Shown piece after piece: positions 38,096-49,720 of a stretch of 64,000 bases of DNA. The notes beneath the pieces were generated by a model that saw nothing but the letters and a program-made list of their open reading frames with translations, was not told the DNA's origin and made no database searches. This DNA is from Voacanga thouarsii (taxonomy: Eukaryota; Streptophyta; Magnoliopsida; Gentianales; Apocynaceae): assembly GCA_026120185.1 (NCBI GenBank), contig JANUWF010002208.1, positions 2,046,001-2,110,000 on the forward strand, in the 5' to 3' direction. Position numbers and translations under genes: made by a program. Numbering within the stretch: position 1 is the first letter of the stretch; each line of letters opens with the position of its first letter.

Positions 38096-39752
38096 CTGAA
38101 AAATATATACCTCTTCAAACTCTGTTCTAATCTGATACTTAGATTTTCTCTACAAAACACTCCTAAAACCAAATATTGAAGAAGGAAAAGCAAAATCAGA
38201 TCTGCTGCAAAACTCCATTTAAGGGAATATTTCTGTTAGAAGTCAACTATACATCACACATATCACCAGAGCTATAAACAAACCGAGCATTCACTAAAAA
38301 AACTCATGAGCTTGTTTGAATAATGTTTGTTTGTTTAACAAACAAGTTGAGCTCAAACACAAAATAAGGTTTGAATATTTTAAACAAATGAATGAATACG
38401 AGCATGTTTGCCGACGCTTGTTTAGATTTGCAAACATAGTATAGGTTTTTTTTTTTTTTTTTTTTTTGGGTTCAGATTTAGGGTTCTTTACACATTGAAA
38501 CTCTATGTTCAAAAGTATTTATTCATGACTAGCTTGTGACATTTTAGTTGGTGTTGCTAAATTATCCTTTTACACTATTTATTTTCATTTTCTTTTTCCT
38601 CAATATTTGAAGGAAGATTAGTTTGCATCATAGATGTTATATATAATGTTCAAACAACTTAATTAATATTTCTTGTTACTCCGTCCATCCCATAAAGATA
38701 CACCTACATCTATTTTCACATAGATCAAGAAATATAGTTAATGCAACCGTTTTTTTCTTAGTATTTTCCTCATAAACCCTTTCATTCAATGGCTGCTGTT
38801 ACAAAATCATTCTTGGAACTATGTATTTCTAACTACTTTTACATATAATTTCCTTTCCCCAACTAGAACATTAATGTTTTTGTTGATATCTAAAAAGTAT
38901 TTGTTAATAAAAATATAAATTAACTTGGGGTATCTTAGGAAATTTATATATTAGCTACCCTTTCAAAACGGAAACAGGTTTATAATTTGGGACAAGTGAA
39001 AAATGAAAGTAGGCCTTTCTTTGTAGGACGGAGTGAATATAAGAGAAAAGGAAAAATTATGTTGATTCATCAACTTATTTGGAAGAGTTCATTTGGGATA
39101 TATTTTGACAATATTCAAATTTATTTTTCTTCCAAAGTTTGTAATAAATACAAAAGGGTCGATTCATGAACAGTAAACAAGCTTGAATATCATTTTAGTT
39201 GATTGAACTCAACTCGTCAAATCAAATGAGCCAGATCAAATGAATTCAAGCTTTAAAATAAATAACTAAACCAGTTCAAATGTAAAATTAAACTCAGGTA
39301 TTGATCAAACAAACACAAACACTATAAGAATGCTAAATGCAAGAAATTTTGAAAGCAACTACTTGATTCAACTTGGCTCATTTACCGCAATACATCTCAC
39401 AAATTGAATATAATTAAATAACAACAGAAATACAAATTTGTCTTTTGAGTATCAAAATAATACATTAAAACATTCACTGGATTTATTATACAATTTTGGG
39501 GAAGAAGATTGGGGAAATGAGTAAAAACTAAAACCTTAATCTCTAAGAGTGATTTACCTTTTTACTTTTCCCATATCAATTGATTGTAGGGAATGTTTAT
39601 TAAAAAAGTTAACAAAATCCTGCACCTCTCTACAAGATTCAACCAATCTATACAGGATATTTTACAGCAAATGGAAATTTAAATGGTCAAAATGGGATAA
39701 TCAAAAAGCACAAAATTAAACAGAAAGGGTGAAAAAAGTAAATGACTGTTAC
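38096..39752 (-). other. Inferred 5'-UTR intron of the dehydrogenase gene
   Basis: Upstream of the start codon the minus strand has a plausible acceptor (TATTTTTCAG then TTGAAATT) 20 bp before ATG, and a plausible donor (AATTCTG then GTAACAGTC) at 39752. The 1.66 kb between is AT-rich without coding potential and holds a Stowaway-type MITE. Plant genes for this enzyme often have an intron here; transcript data would settle it. Confidence 0.45.
38679..39033. mobile_element. Stowaway-type MITE in the 5'-UTR intron
   Basis: A 355-bp element whose ends are CTCCGTCCATCCCATAAAG and, reverse-complemented, CTCCGTCCTACAAAG, the standard Stowaway (Tc1/mariner) terminal signature. The left flank is TA (38677-38678) and the right flank TG, so the TA duplication appears changed by one base. 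No coding region. Confidence 0.8.
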
Positions 39753-39900
39753 CAGAATTTAATGGGCATCTAGAAGACTTTGAGAAAGGCCAGTTCTTTG
39801 AAGAGTTTAATGGAAGAAGGTTGAAGTTTTGCTTGTCTAAGCTCCAATTCTACAGCATAGGCCTAGAGACACAGAGAGAGCATAAGAACTTCCCAAGGCT
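39753..39900 (-). promoter_or_regulatory. Inferred 5' non-coding exon and proximal promoter
   Basis: The minus strand from about 39900 to 39753 is pyrimidine-rich and ends at a good splice donor, which suggests a leader exon. Just upstream (39911-39903) lies CAACCCTAACA, a telo-box-like motif, preceded by CT-rich sequence typical of plant core promoters without a TATA box. The transcription start is not determined. Confidence 0.35.
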
Positions 39901-40295
39901 TTGTTAGGGTTGGGGCAGAGAAAAAATCAAAGAGTAAAGGGGTAAAAGGGAGAGGCAATAAATGGAAAGAAAAAATAACAAAAAGAAAGCCAAAAGTTGC
40001 ACCAAATGGTGCCATGTTGCATCCAAAGGACAGGAATGAAGCAACACAAAATAGAGAATTCCAAATCCAATGGCTAAAGGAACCTCAGTAAAACGCAGAA
40101 AAAAACCACCTTCTTACAATCGAACACAATAAGACGGATCAAACAGAGGACAAAAGTGAAGAAGCATTGCAGTCTTCTACTTGATTCTCTAATTTCTAAA
40201 ATCCTATCTCCATGAATTATCTTACCCCTCTTCTCTCCTTTCTTGCAATCAGATCTCCAATTCATAAATTAGTACAGCCTTCCATTCTATACAGG

Positions 40296-40381
40296 AGTAA
40301 TCATGTTGTATTGCAGAAATAGCATTTCGAATCTGCAGCTGCAGATTCGAAATGCTATTTCTGCAATACAACATGATTACT
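40296..40381. repeat. Perfect 86-bp palindrome
   Basis: Arms 40296-40338 and 40339-40381 are exact reverse complements over 43 bp with no spacer; the centre is CTGCAGCTGCAG. Symmetry stops at once outside (40295 G against 40382 G). It lies about 0.4 kb upstream of the inferred 5' exon of the dehydrogenase gene. It could be a recent inverted duplication or a sequence-assembly fold-back. A transcript across it would form a perfect hairpin. Confidence 0.97.
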
Positions 40382-42239
40382 GCAGATTTCTGTTGCTCAA
40401 GCTTGTGTTTTTTAAGCTTGCATGTTTTTGTTCTTTTGATTTGCTAATTTATGGTCCTATGTTGACCATTTCAGACAGAGTAAAAAGAAAACCAAGAGTA
40501 GGCAAAGGAATCAAAGAAAGAGACAACAGGCAAGAAGAATCCCATGACAAATCTGTTGGTTGTAAGATTTCAATGTCCCATTTGTAATCGCTTTGATTTT
40601 TGGTTGAGCTATTTTCTCTGGAGGATGATATCATATACATAAGTAGAACTTAATTTTCTCCGTTCGTTTGGGTCTGTGAAAAAATGAGAAAAGCTCACTG
40701 GTTAGATTCAAGTTTCTAAATTTTGTGTCCCTGTTAAGGTAAGAAATGGAAATGTATGTTGGAATATGTGCTTTTTGTTTTTATTCTTAAAAAATTAAAA
40801 AATATATGTAAAAGGCCTCAATTTTTTTCTTTTTTATCATCTGTACTTACTTTTCTACCAGTTCATATCCTAAATACCTATGCGCACAAAAGCAAATCAC
40901 TGGAAAGTAATTATTACAGAAATTGCATGTTATTTAGGATATCAACTGGTGGAGAAGTATGAAGATACAAAGGATGCAATCAGCAAAAATGAACTAATGC
41001 CTTCCAACCATTCCCAAGATAACATATAATTGTTGCTCTGCTTTATTCTCCCATATTTCTCCTTGTCTTCAACCAATTATTATGGATCAGTACAAACTTT
41101 ATATGCTACGGCATAGTTATTCGTAAATGCACACAGAGTTTGAGAAATATTCTTATGAGTTGTTAAATAAAAGTGTTGGACTTATCCATAATTAGCAAAC
41201 ACAAGCAGATTAATTATGCATGAAGTTACAGAGAAACAAGGAAAAACTTCTTAAGCAAATTTATGTTGGTTCTGTTTAGTTTTGTTCATAAAAGCATCCA
41301 TTTTTACATCGTAAGACTTTTAATCATTCACATCATGCATCAATCAATCTATTGTTCAGCTTTCATGAATTGCTATCTTGGAGTTGGCAGGTCTCTTATT
41401 ATACCTTTCATAAGTGCAACAACTAAATTAAGCCCCCTTGTTGATCAATATCCAACTGTGTCTATTAACCCCCTCATATCACATGAAATTCAATATTACC
41501 TCATATGTTGTTGTTTAAGTGTAAAAACTCCCTTGAAATGCATGTTGTACATTAGATTGTAGACTATAGGAGGCTTCAACAGATGGCTCTTCTAACAGAA
41601 AGAATGAATGGTATTTTCATAAGTGCAGACTATATTCCACTTTAGTATTAATTGCCTTCCTTTCTGACCACACAATTTACTTTCTTTCCCTTCCTGGCAG
41701 AAAACTTTCTTCTCTCCTCCCTAAAATTCACTCTCTCCCCTCAATCCTCCCCTAGTTATAGAATCCAATTTCGACTGAATTTTCTTTCCCTCCCTCTCTC
41801 CTTTCTTACAATCTGATCTCCATGGAAATTAAAAAGCCAAGACCTCGGGCATTTTCCTTCTATCCAAACCATATCTTAAAGATTTAACAATCAACTACAC
41901 ATAAGATCAATAGACTAAACATTTAAAATGATTTCTAAGTTAAAATCAAATGAAAATATGCGAAAATAGAAGTTAATTACGCTCATTAATTACATCATCA
42001 AAATGAATCACATCCAAGAAAAGATGCAATAGAATTTAAATTAAAAAAAAAAATTCCCGTCTCAATCAAGAGTTAAAATACATACTTGCATAGGCAAAAG
42101 GCATGTTTTTATTCACATACAAGTATGTTTAGAAGTTTAGAGTATATTTTCTTTGCATATAGATAAATGCAAAATCATTACACAACAAAAACAAGCAGAT
42201 CAGATATGCTGTTGGTGAAGATGAAATTGAATAAAGATT
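40382..42239. other. Intergenic stretch without recognised genes
   Basis: About 1.9 kb with only short frames of no recognisable family (such as 40303-40587 and 41263-41562 plus). A CT-rich patch near 41690-41820 contains a CTCTCCTTTCTTACAATCTGATCTCC block that resembles 40230-40258, so a short duplicated segment may exist. Nothing else is seen. Confidence 0.4.
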
Positions 42240-42508
42240 TGAATGGCTGACCGTAGCAACAAAAATGAAGAAACCCTAGCTCACGCGCAACCAAATCACA
42301 GTAAAGCTTGGACTTTTCCTTCTCAGTATCAGTGGTTGATCTAAAAGTAAAAGCATTCTTCTTCCCTCTTTATCATACAGGAGAAAATGTTCTGGTTGGT
42401 CCCTCCCATGTGTTCTTCTCCAAATACCCTCCTCTCATCTTCTCTGTTGTCTGGATATCACTGTTGCTTGCGGGGTTGGCAATGGTAGTGGTCAATTTCG
42501 TAATTTAA
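42240..42508 (+). other. Possible small-protein exon(s) with a hydrophobic tail
   Basis: An ATG at 42246 opens MADRSNKNEETLAHAQPN and stops after about 30 codons. After a plausible acceptor (TTTATCATACAG, ending 42383) comes an open stretch with NVLVGPSHVFFSKYPPL and a hydrophobic segment (IFSVVWISLLLAGLAMVVV) ending at TAA, 42508, which could be a membrane anchor. The gap between the two pieces (about 43 bp) is too short for a normal plant intron, so they may not belong together. I do not recognise the protein. Confidence 0.2.
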
Positions 42509-42599
42509 TTTTCAGGCATGAAGGAGGCTAATGAGTTCTATTGAAGTCGCCTTTCAATTCTCTCCCTTTTTTTCTTTTTTTTTTTTTTCCAGGGGTGGG

Positions 42600-42794
42600 G
42601 ATAATACCAATGACAATGGGGCCGGAGAGTCGGCGGCTTGAAATCCCAGCCCCTACATTCCCTTATTCCAACTTGTCCCTATTACAGAGAAAGGCAAAAT
42701 TTTCACTTCCGGTCAATCAAGAATAAAATAATCTCTAATCCTGTCCCAGTAAGAAAGCAAAAGCTCAACAAGAATGGAGTCTAAAATTCTCTAA
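42600..42794 (+). repeat. Direct repeat D1 flanking the Mutator-like element
   Basis: Collinear with D2 at about 49908-50125; shared blocks include CGGCTTGAAATCCCAG, ATACAGAGAAAGGCA, AAAATAATC(T/C)CTAATC and TCTAAAATTCTCTAA. Both are in the same orientation. Once the inserted element is removed, D1 runs straight into D2, so they form a tandem pair. Confidence 0.85.
42786..42794. other. Left target-site duplication of the Mutator-like element
   Basis: ATTCTCTAA, identical to 49892-49900. Nine bases is the hallmark length for Mutator-type insertion. Confidence 0.9.
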
Positions 42795-42965
42795 AGAAAT
42801 TCTATGAAATAGTAGCGTTTTTACACCGAATTCTAATAGAAGGACAGCTTAATTCGGGATTCCGTTTATAGTGAGGTCGCATGTTGGTCGCATTTAGGGA
42901 ATACGACCTTAACGCCATATCTTTCTTTTTTTTTTTTTTTGAATGGGCGAGTTTGAGGTCGCATT
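42795..42965 (+). repeat. Left terminal inverted repeat of the MULE
   Basis: Pairs with 49721-49891 in inverted orientation, about 171 bp each, with scattered differences. Contains two GGTCGCAT copies near 42875-42894 and one at 42958. Confidence 0.9.
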
Positions 42966-43296
42966 ACAATTTTACCAACTCCCAACCTGCAATTTTTCCA
43001 AATCCCAACCTACTATCATTTTTGTGATAAGTAATTGTCTAATCGGATCAAACAACCTACAATGCAACCTCAACCTATTACAATCTCCACTTGCAACTAA
43101 CATGCTACAATTACTTAATGTAGTTTGAGTAAGAATTGATAGTAGACCACGCACTTATCACATGAATAAAATTCAATATAATAATATATATGGATTGAAG
43201 CATTCAAAATAGCAAGAACAATATCGCAAGTACATAGAGAAACTGTATTGAAAATAGAATTGAACATAAAACAAACTAATAGTCCAATGTCAATGG

Positions 43297-46215
43297 CTAG
43301 TCTCTTGAAACAGTAAAATTATTATTATTACAATTCCTTCTAGTATGTCCACTCCTATGACATTTGCTGCATCTTGGAAGAGAGTTCGGTGTTCGATAAT
43401 CCATATCACAAGGTATCCTCGATATTCGCGAACGGCCAAGAACTTCATTTCGTATCATTTCTTCCACTTGTGCAAGCGTAAAATTAGAAGGCCTACAATA
43501 CTATTCATCCGCCACAGGAAAGAACTGACCCTCATATGTCAACTCATAATTCCTTCTAGTATAGAACTCCAAAACAAAGTCAATTGGGTTCTAACCTCTG
43601 CGACGACATGCTGCAAACCCATGTGAACAAGGAATACCATATATACTCCATTTTTTGCACGTGCATGATCTCTCTGTTAAATTGACACTGTAAACATTTG
43701 GACTTCTACCCCCTTGTTAAACAGATGATTTAATCCCATATATACCGGCCTGTGCATTATACTCAGTTACAACATACCCTCTGGACTTGTCCTCAAAATA
43801 AGAATACAACTTCCACATTTCAGAAGGTAAAGAGTGTCTTAAATTCGATGCATCATCTCTATGTTCATTAAAATATTTAACTAACTTCTAAAATGAAGTT
43901 TCAACCAAAACCTTCAGCGGAAGAGATATTGCTTTCTTCAAAGCACTATTCATACATTCAGACTAACCAATAGTCATTGAACCATATATGTGCCCTTCAT
44001 CATATGACAAAGTCCATTTCTCCAAACCAATATCCATTAAATACTTAAATGCATCCTCTTTTCGAATCCTGATTTCATCCAAATATGATTGACACTTGGT
44101 CCTTTTACGCTCTAAACCAGTAGCGTACATCAAACTTATCAAATTAGTGTCCTTAAACTTGGCATGAAAATTTCCCTTTATGTGCCCAAGGCAATATCGA
44201 TAAAAAGCTAAAGGTTCTTGCCACTCATTCATATGGCATACAACATTTACAATACTTTTATGTCTATCAGAAATAAGACATATATGTCTGTCCAAAATGA
44301 CATGTTGATGTAGGAGTTTTAAGAACCAGCTCCAACTCTCCAGTGATTCCTCATCCATGATGGCAAAAGCAATAGGGAATAGGTGACTATTCGCATCCCA
44401 AGTGGATGCTACCAACAGTTTGTCTCGATAAAGTCCCCTTAAATGGGTTCTATCAATTGATACCACTGAACGACAATATTTGAAACCATCAATTGAAGGT
44501 TTGAATGACCAGAAAAGGAAGCCAAAAGCTTTCAAATCATCCATACTAGTCCAACGGTGTCTCCACCTCACAATAGTCCCAAGATTGGAATTCTGCAAGG
44601 CAAGCATGTATTTTGGTAGGGCAATCTACGTTGAGGGCCAATCACCATATACAAGTTCCATAGCAACCTTTTGGGCTTCCCAAGCTTTCTTATAAGAACA
44701 ACTCGTCCTCCACAGTTTCTGAACTTCAGCAATAACATCACTCACATGACATTCAGGGTCATTTAATACTAAATATGTCACATTACGGGCTATAAACCGA
44801 TGATCCATGTTCCTATGCACATTGTTCACAGCTATAATGACGCATGTGTGTTCTTTGATCAAGACTGTTATCTACCACTGTCCATGAGTATTCTTATGTA
44901 TAACGTGAATATGCCAAGAACAAGGATTGCCAGCACTTGAATGCTTACACTTGGCATACCAACAGTTTTTCTTACTCTCCAAGACTCTGAATTCCCTACC
45001 TACTTGAATAGACCACTTTCTGACTGCATATATAGCCTCCTTCTTGTTCTAAAATCTCATGTTTAGATGTAAATCAATATCAATGTCAAACCAACTTCTT
45101 GTAACATTGATTGAGTGCCTATTGAGTGACTCGTTAGCACATGCACCAGACCCTACATCATCAAATATTGGAAATGTTGTTGATTGAGAAAAGGTATTAG
45201 AAGGCCCCGCTACATCATCAAATATTAGAAGTGTTGCTGTTTGAGAAATGTTGTTAGACGGCTCTGCTTTGTCATTCATGTCATCTTGCACTTCATATGC
45301 GGGAATGTTTGCTGCAATGTCACTGTCCTCACTCTCATCCGTGTCATGCCAATTCACTGGTCCTTCTGAGCCAGTGAAACAGTCACCATCAGACGTATGC
45401 AACATTGAATCAACATTTACTGCACCTGTGGCCAAATGCAATTGAGATGCTATATCTGTTGGGATAGTGCTGGCATGCAGTCGGTTGTCGTCTGTTGGAT
45501 ACGTATCCACCTCCCATTGACTTTGTGTTTGAACCAGTAGTTGCTCGGGGATGATCAAGTTATTCCTTCTTGCCAAACCTTCAGATGTGTGACCAATATC
45601 GACTGTCTCAGCATTACTACTAGTTGAACTAATGTATCTAGTTTCGGCAATGTTAAATGTTGCACCTGTATTTTCCACCGATTTTAAAAATGATTGGGGG
45701 CGTATATTGTTCAAGTCTTCCATCCTTATGCCCGTGGGAAGTTGGAATAATGAATTCATCGTATGCCCCAAACCCGTGACTTGGTTAAGCATTGCCAGGA
45801 ATGAACCCGTTGGTGGAGACAACCCGGCCAAGTGACTTGTGTGTTGAGATGTCAAGTCTGAATAGCTAACATGAAGTTGGATGCTTTGTGACTTAAACTT
45901 ATTTGGCCGCATCCATAAAACCTCCATATCATCATCATCACTCAACTCATTCGCAGCATATTGTTGATCATATCTATACAGGAATGGATGTCGAAGTGTA
46001 ATCTTCAATATCACGTTTCTCCCTCCTAGTCCAAGGTAGTTCCGGACCTTTTCAACTAGTTCAGAGTACGATATCCAATGTCGGAGTATCCAGGTTTTTT
46101 TAATAGCCCCATCAAACCATATGCTGCCTCGATAATCCCGCTGAATTTGACAATCCCAAAAAAACATAGCACAATAGGGAGATCTAATGCATTCATCATT
46201 ACAATGTGGGCACAA
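43297..46215 (-). pseudogene. MuDR-type transposase, several stops
   Basis: Would cut and join the terminal inverted repeats. Domains in order: an N-terminal region (46215-45049, one open frame of 388 codons; WISYSELVEKVRNYLGLGG then acidic linker); the zinc-binding DNA-binding domain (about 45058-44850; NKKEAIYAVRKWSIQVGREF, C...C...H pattern); the MULE catalytic domain (about 44607-43963; VVSIDRTHLRGLYRDKLL, AIMDEESLESWSWF, ISDRHKSIVNVV); a SWIM zinc finger (SCTCKKWSIYGIPCSHGF, about 43680-43625); and a C-terminal zinc knuckle (CSKCHRSGHTRRNC, about 43380-43335). At least eight in-frame stops, for example after MRF at 45049, and at about 44874, 44628 and 43964, break it; the rest of the frame is well kept, so decay is mild. 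Full domain set equals an autonomous-type transposase. Confidence 0.93.
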
Positions 46216-46527
46216 TCTGATAAATGTGAGGAAATAATGAAAATGAGCAAGTAATATTAAGAATGACTTGTAAAATTATAAATTAAATCAACCGGAATGC
46301 ATTGATGTTACCTTTTTAAGTTAGATCGAAGTCCAAAATCTATAGGCCCAATCTGAGCTACCAATCAAACACCCATTTCGCGGCAGCATTACAATGTTGC
46401 TGAGTCTCGCCTCGAAAATGAAATGCATCTCCAGATCTGGTCGCAGATGCTGAAGCTGGGAGTGAAATATGCTCATAGAGGTCGCACTTGAATCTTTTTT
46501 TTTCACTTCCTGCCCGAAATAAAATCT
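46216..46527 (-). other. Spacer between transposase and repeat array in the MULE
   Basis: No confident coding region. Two GGTCGCA motifs (about 46438 and 46472), the same motif that recurs in both termini, lie here. It may be intron or untranslated leader of the transposase gene. Confidence 0.4.
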
Positions 46528-46735
46528 ATAACCTGTGCACTATAAGCAAAGTTCAAACACAGAGTACCAAACAAAATGAAATGCATAACCCGAACACTGT
46601 AAGCAAAGTCCAAAAGCAGAGTACCAAATGAAATAAAATCCATAACCTGTACACTATAAGCAAAGTCTAAAAGCAGAGTACCAAACGAAATGAAATTCAT
46701 AACCTGTACACTATAAGCAATGACAACGAAAGCAA
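46528..46735. repeat. 57-bp tandem repeat array (about 3.6 copies)
   Basis: Units begin ATAACC at 46528, 46585, 46642 and 46699 (exact 57-bp period). Shared core includes CACTATAAGCAAAGTC and AGAGTACCAAA. Because 57 is a multiple of three, the minus-strand frame repeats a 19-residue unit with FISFGTLLLDFAYS, but no start or neighbouring domain supports a real protein. Confidence 0.92.
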
Positions 46736-46954
46736 TGTATCAAAAAATAAAATCATCCCCTAACAAAAACCATATGCTCTTCGAGACACCGAGTCGGCAC
46801 TATGAATGTGGCATTCAGCCACTGTCATACATCATTGTTCAGTCTGATAAGGCCGCCAGATAAACTATCACATCATTGTTTAGAATTGTTAGTGTCAAAT
46901 AAATAAAGAATTTTAAATAAAGTATTTATATATACTCACATCATCGTCTGATAG

Positions 46955-47973
46955 GGCATCTAGCTGGGAGTGATATGTCACGAGAACATATGTGGACGTC
47001 CGATAAAATTGTACTGGAATGTCCCATTGAGCACCATAGGGTGCAAGGGGTGGGAGATCATCGAGAGGCATACTGCGTTCTGGCCGTACAACCCAAACAT
47101 GCTCCCATGCCCATAGCTACAACATAGTCACAAATGTGTTAGACTCAAAGCACACATGTTTATTAGATAAATATAAAATATAAAAAATATTTGAATTCGT
47201 ACCTGGAGTAAGACCATCGGTCCACAAATCTCCTGCGCAGACCCGAGAGAAGCTTGACACAGGCATCTATACAGGAATGCTAGAACAATACTAACCTAGC
47301 TGAGCATCTCACATGCCTCCAAATCCTCGAGGAGAGGTAGGTATCTTAAGTGGATTAGGTTCCCTGACTTATCAGAGAACAGTAAGCCCCTAATCAATAG
47401 GAAGATAAGGCAACGAGCATGCTGCAGGACGATGTCATCAGTAGCATCATCAGCCAAAGAAAAATCCAAGGCCTCCTCAATAGGACCCTTCTTAATCCTA
47501 TTTCCCCATATGTCCTCGGCCTGTGGCCTAATGCCAAGAAGTCTATCGCAAAGGTTAATCCAATCACCTTTGCAGTAGTGATAAGGAGGCCCTATCACCG
47601 CATCCTCATCTACTCTAAGGCCCCATAATATCGTAACATCCTCCAGTGTCACTATAGGCTCTCCTATAGGGATATGAAATGTATGGGTCTCCTGACGCCA
47701 TCACTCTACTAATGCGGTAACGAGAGCATAATCAACTTAGATGTGTCCAGCTCGTCTGACTCCACCAAAACCAACCCTATCCACTAACTCCGCAACTCTA
47801 CCGGAAAGGGGCATATGCTCCCAAAATGCGGAATCGTATCATCTATACACCAATGGAATCTCACAAGTATGCTGATCACCGGACCATACCAAAGATGAAC
47901 GATGGCTCGACTGAAGAGATAGTAAACCATCGACGAGAGGACCCGGATGAATATCTATGTGCATGTGATCCAT
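46955..47973 (-). pseudogene. Plant mobile domain (PMD) protein gene, broken
   Basis: The minus-strand start at 47973 gives MDHMHIDIHPGP. The core (47652-47296) has TLEDVTILWGLRVDEDAVIG, DWINLCDRLLGI and QHARCLIFLLIRGLLFSDKS, which matches the aminotransferase-like plant mobile domain of MAIN/MAIL1 and PP7-long-form proteins (family knowledge). The downstream part continues with ALGSAQEICGP-like sequence (SLGSAQEICGPMVLLQ) to about 47210. After a likely intron come WAWEHVWVVRPERSMPL and LDALSDDD near 47115-46945. Stops near 47840, 47739, 47709 and 47296 break it. PMDs occur both in host genes and inside transposons; here the gene lies within the MULE ends and in the same orientation as the transposase. 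Confidence 0.85.
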
Positions 47974-49720
47974 TGTATCTATTTAAATTAGGATCATATA
48001 ATTAAATTACGATTGTATCTATGCGCATTATAGACACTCAAAAAATATGAAGTGTAACGAGTATATAATAGCCAAAGCAATGGCTCGAACAGAGAACTAT
48101 GTAGCTAAGGCTTAAATTCACCATGTTTACACTTAGATTGGTTAAATCCCCCCACATTTATCATATCCTTTTTGTTTACTTTTAGCATGCAAAATTCAAA
48201 ATACTCTTTTCGGGTTTTTTGTTTGCACTTGGGTTGAATTTTTTTTTTTAAATTTTACTGTTTTAGTTAGTGCTTGTTTTGACTAAAAAAAATAGACCCA
48301 AAGCAAATGAATTTTATTTGTGAAACTTTAATAGTTTTATTATTCACTTACATTTTTATTATTTTAGGTTATATTTATATTTATTTTATTTTCAATTATT
48401 ATTTTTAAAAAAATGGCTGCTTTATACTTCCAATCCAAATACACCCTTAAGAATTATCAAAATCGCCACACCCCCCCCCCAAAAAAATGGAAAATAGAAA
48501 AATCATCTGCTGCCCTCCAAGAAAGCTGTCTCACAGCTACTCAAGCGGTATCAAATCTATGATTCTCTTTTTTTGCCTTATTTAGTTCCTAGCTAATTAT
48601 TCCAGTACCTCTAATTTATCTCATTCAAAAAAGAGTCAATCTAAAGATAACTCTCCTAATTCTTCACAAGATCTCTGCATTACTTAAGTCATATTTGACA
48701 CAAAGCATAAAACAAAAGTCTACATTTCTAAACTTATTGAAGATGAGTTTTTCCTTTTGTAACTAAAGACATTCAATTATAGTTCCAGAACAAGAATGGA
48801 GAAAATGGGGCTCATTTTTCTGATCTTTCATTTGCAAATCAAATAACTACCATTACTGCATTCAAGCTGGTAACAACAATTGGGACGACGCAAGCAAGAC
48901 TTTAGGACTTAGTTTTTCTAAATTCTAAGTGATGTAAAATGCAAAAAAAAAAAAAAAGACTAAGAGAATTTGAAAAATCATATATGTAATAAAGTTGAAA
49001 CTATTTTTAGTGGTTTGTAATAAATATTCAGTCCTGTAATAGCCGCGTGTTTGTTTATCTAGCATTTAGGGTCTAGATTGTTTTAGTAATTTTCAGCTTG
49101 TAGCAAATTAGTTTAACCAATCAACACACAATAATTTTCAGTCAAACATTTCAACTTTTAGTTCTCTTAGCTTCGAAGTAGTTTTGGTTCCAAGGCTTTG
49201 ATGTCTGTATATATCATTGAAACAGCTTTAAGAAGGGAGTTGATGGTTAAATGATGAAATTGAGTTGTTAACAGTAAGCACATATCCTAATCATTAAGAA
49301 TCCTAATCATTAAGGATAATGACATAAACTTATAAATCAATCCAAAGATTCAAAACCTAAATATTGCATAAACATAGAGAGTTAAGTGACATAAAAAGCA
49401 AATGCTTCTCAGTAAATAAATGAAAAAGAATGTGCAAGCACTATAGATTAGAAAAGGATATGTGCTTACTGATGACAACTTTAAGAAGGGAGTGCAAAAA
49501 TTTGTTGAATGTCCGTAGGCTTTGATGTCGGCGGCGAATGCTTTCCGGCGAAGAGGGGACAGGCGGGGAGAGGGGCGAGTGCACTGAATATTTGCTGAGT
49601 TTTTGCACAGGAACAACGACGTGGGGAAGAAGGGTGGATATAATGCGACTTGCAGGTCGCATTCAGGGAATGCGACCTTAAACTCGGCCATTCTAAAAAA
49701 AAGAAGAAATCGGGTCAGGG
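47974..49720. other. Non-coding right part of the MULE
   Basis: About 1.7 kb between the PMD start and the right terminal repeat. AT-rich, with a C-run at 48470-48480 and several A-runs. Short minus frames at 49350-49691 overlap the subterminal repeats and have no family signature. It probably holds the promoter for both genes. A 52-58-bp tandem duplication with the core GGGAATGCGACCTTAAACTC occurs at 49664-49773, overlapping the terminal repeat. Confidence 0.5.

Noticed and set aside
46528..46735. CRISPR-like array
   Set aside because: Units are contiguous 57-bp tandem copies without unique spacers, in a plant transposon.
49350..49691. 113-codon minus frame at the right end of the MULE
   Set aside because: It overlaps subterminal repeats, has no recognisable domain, and its start lies in the duplicated TGCGACC region.
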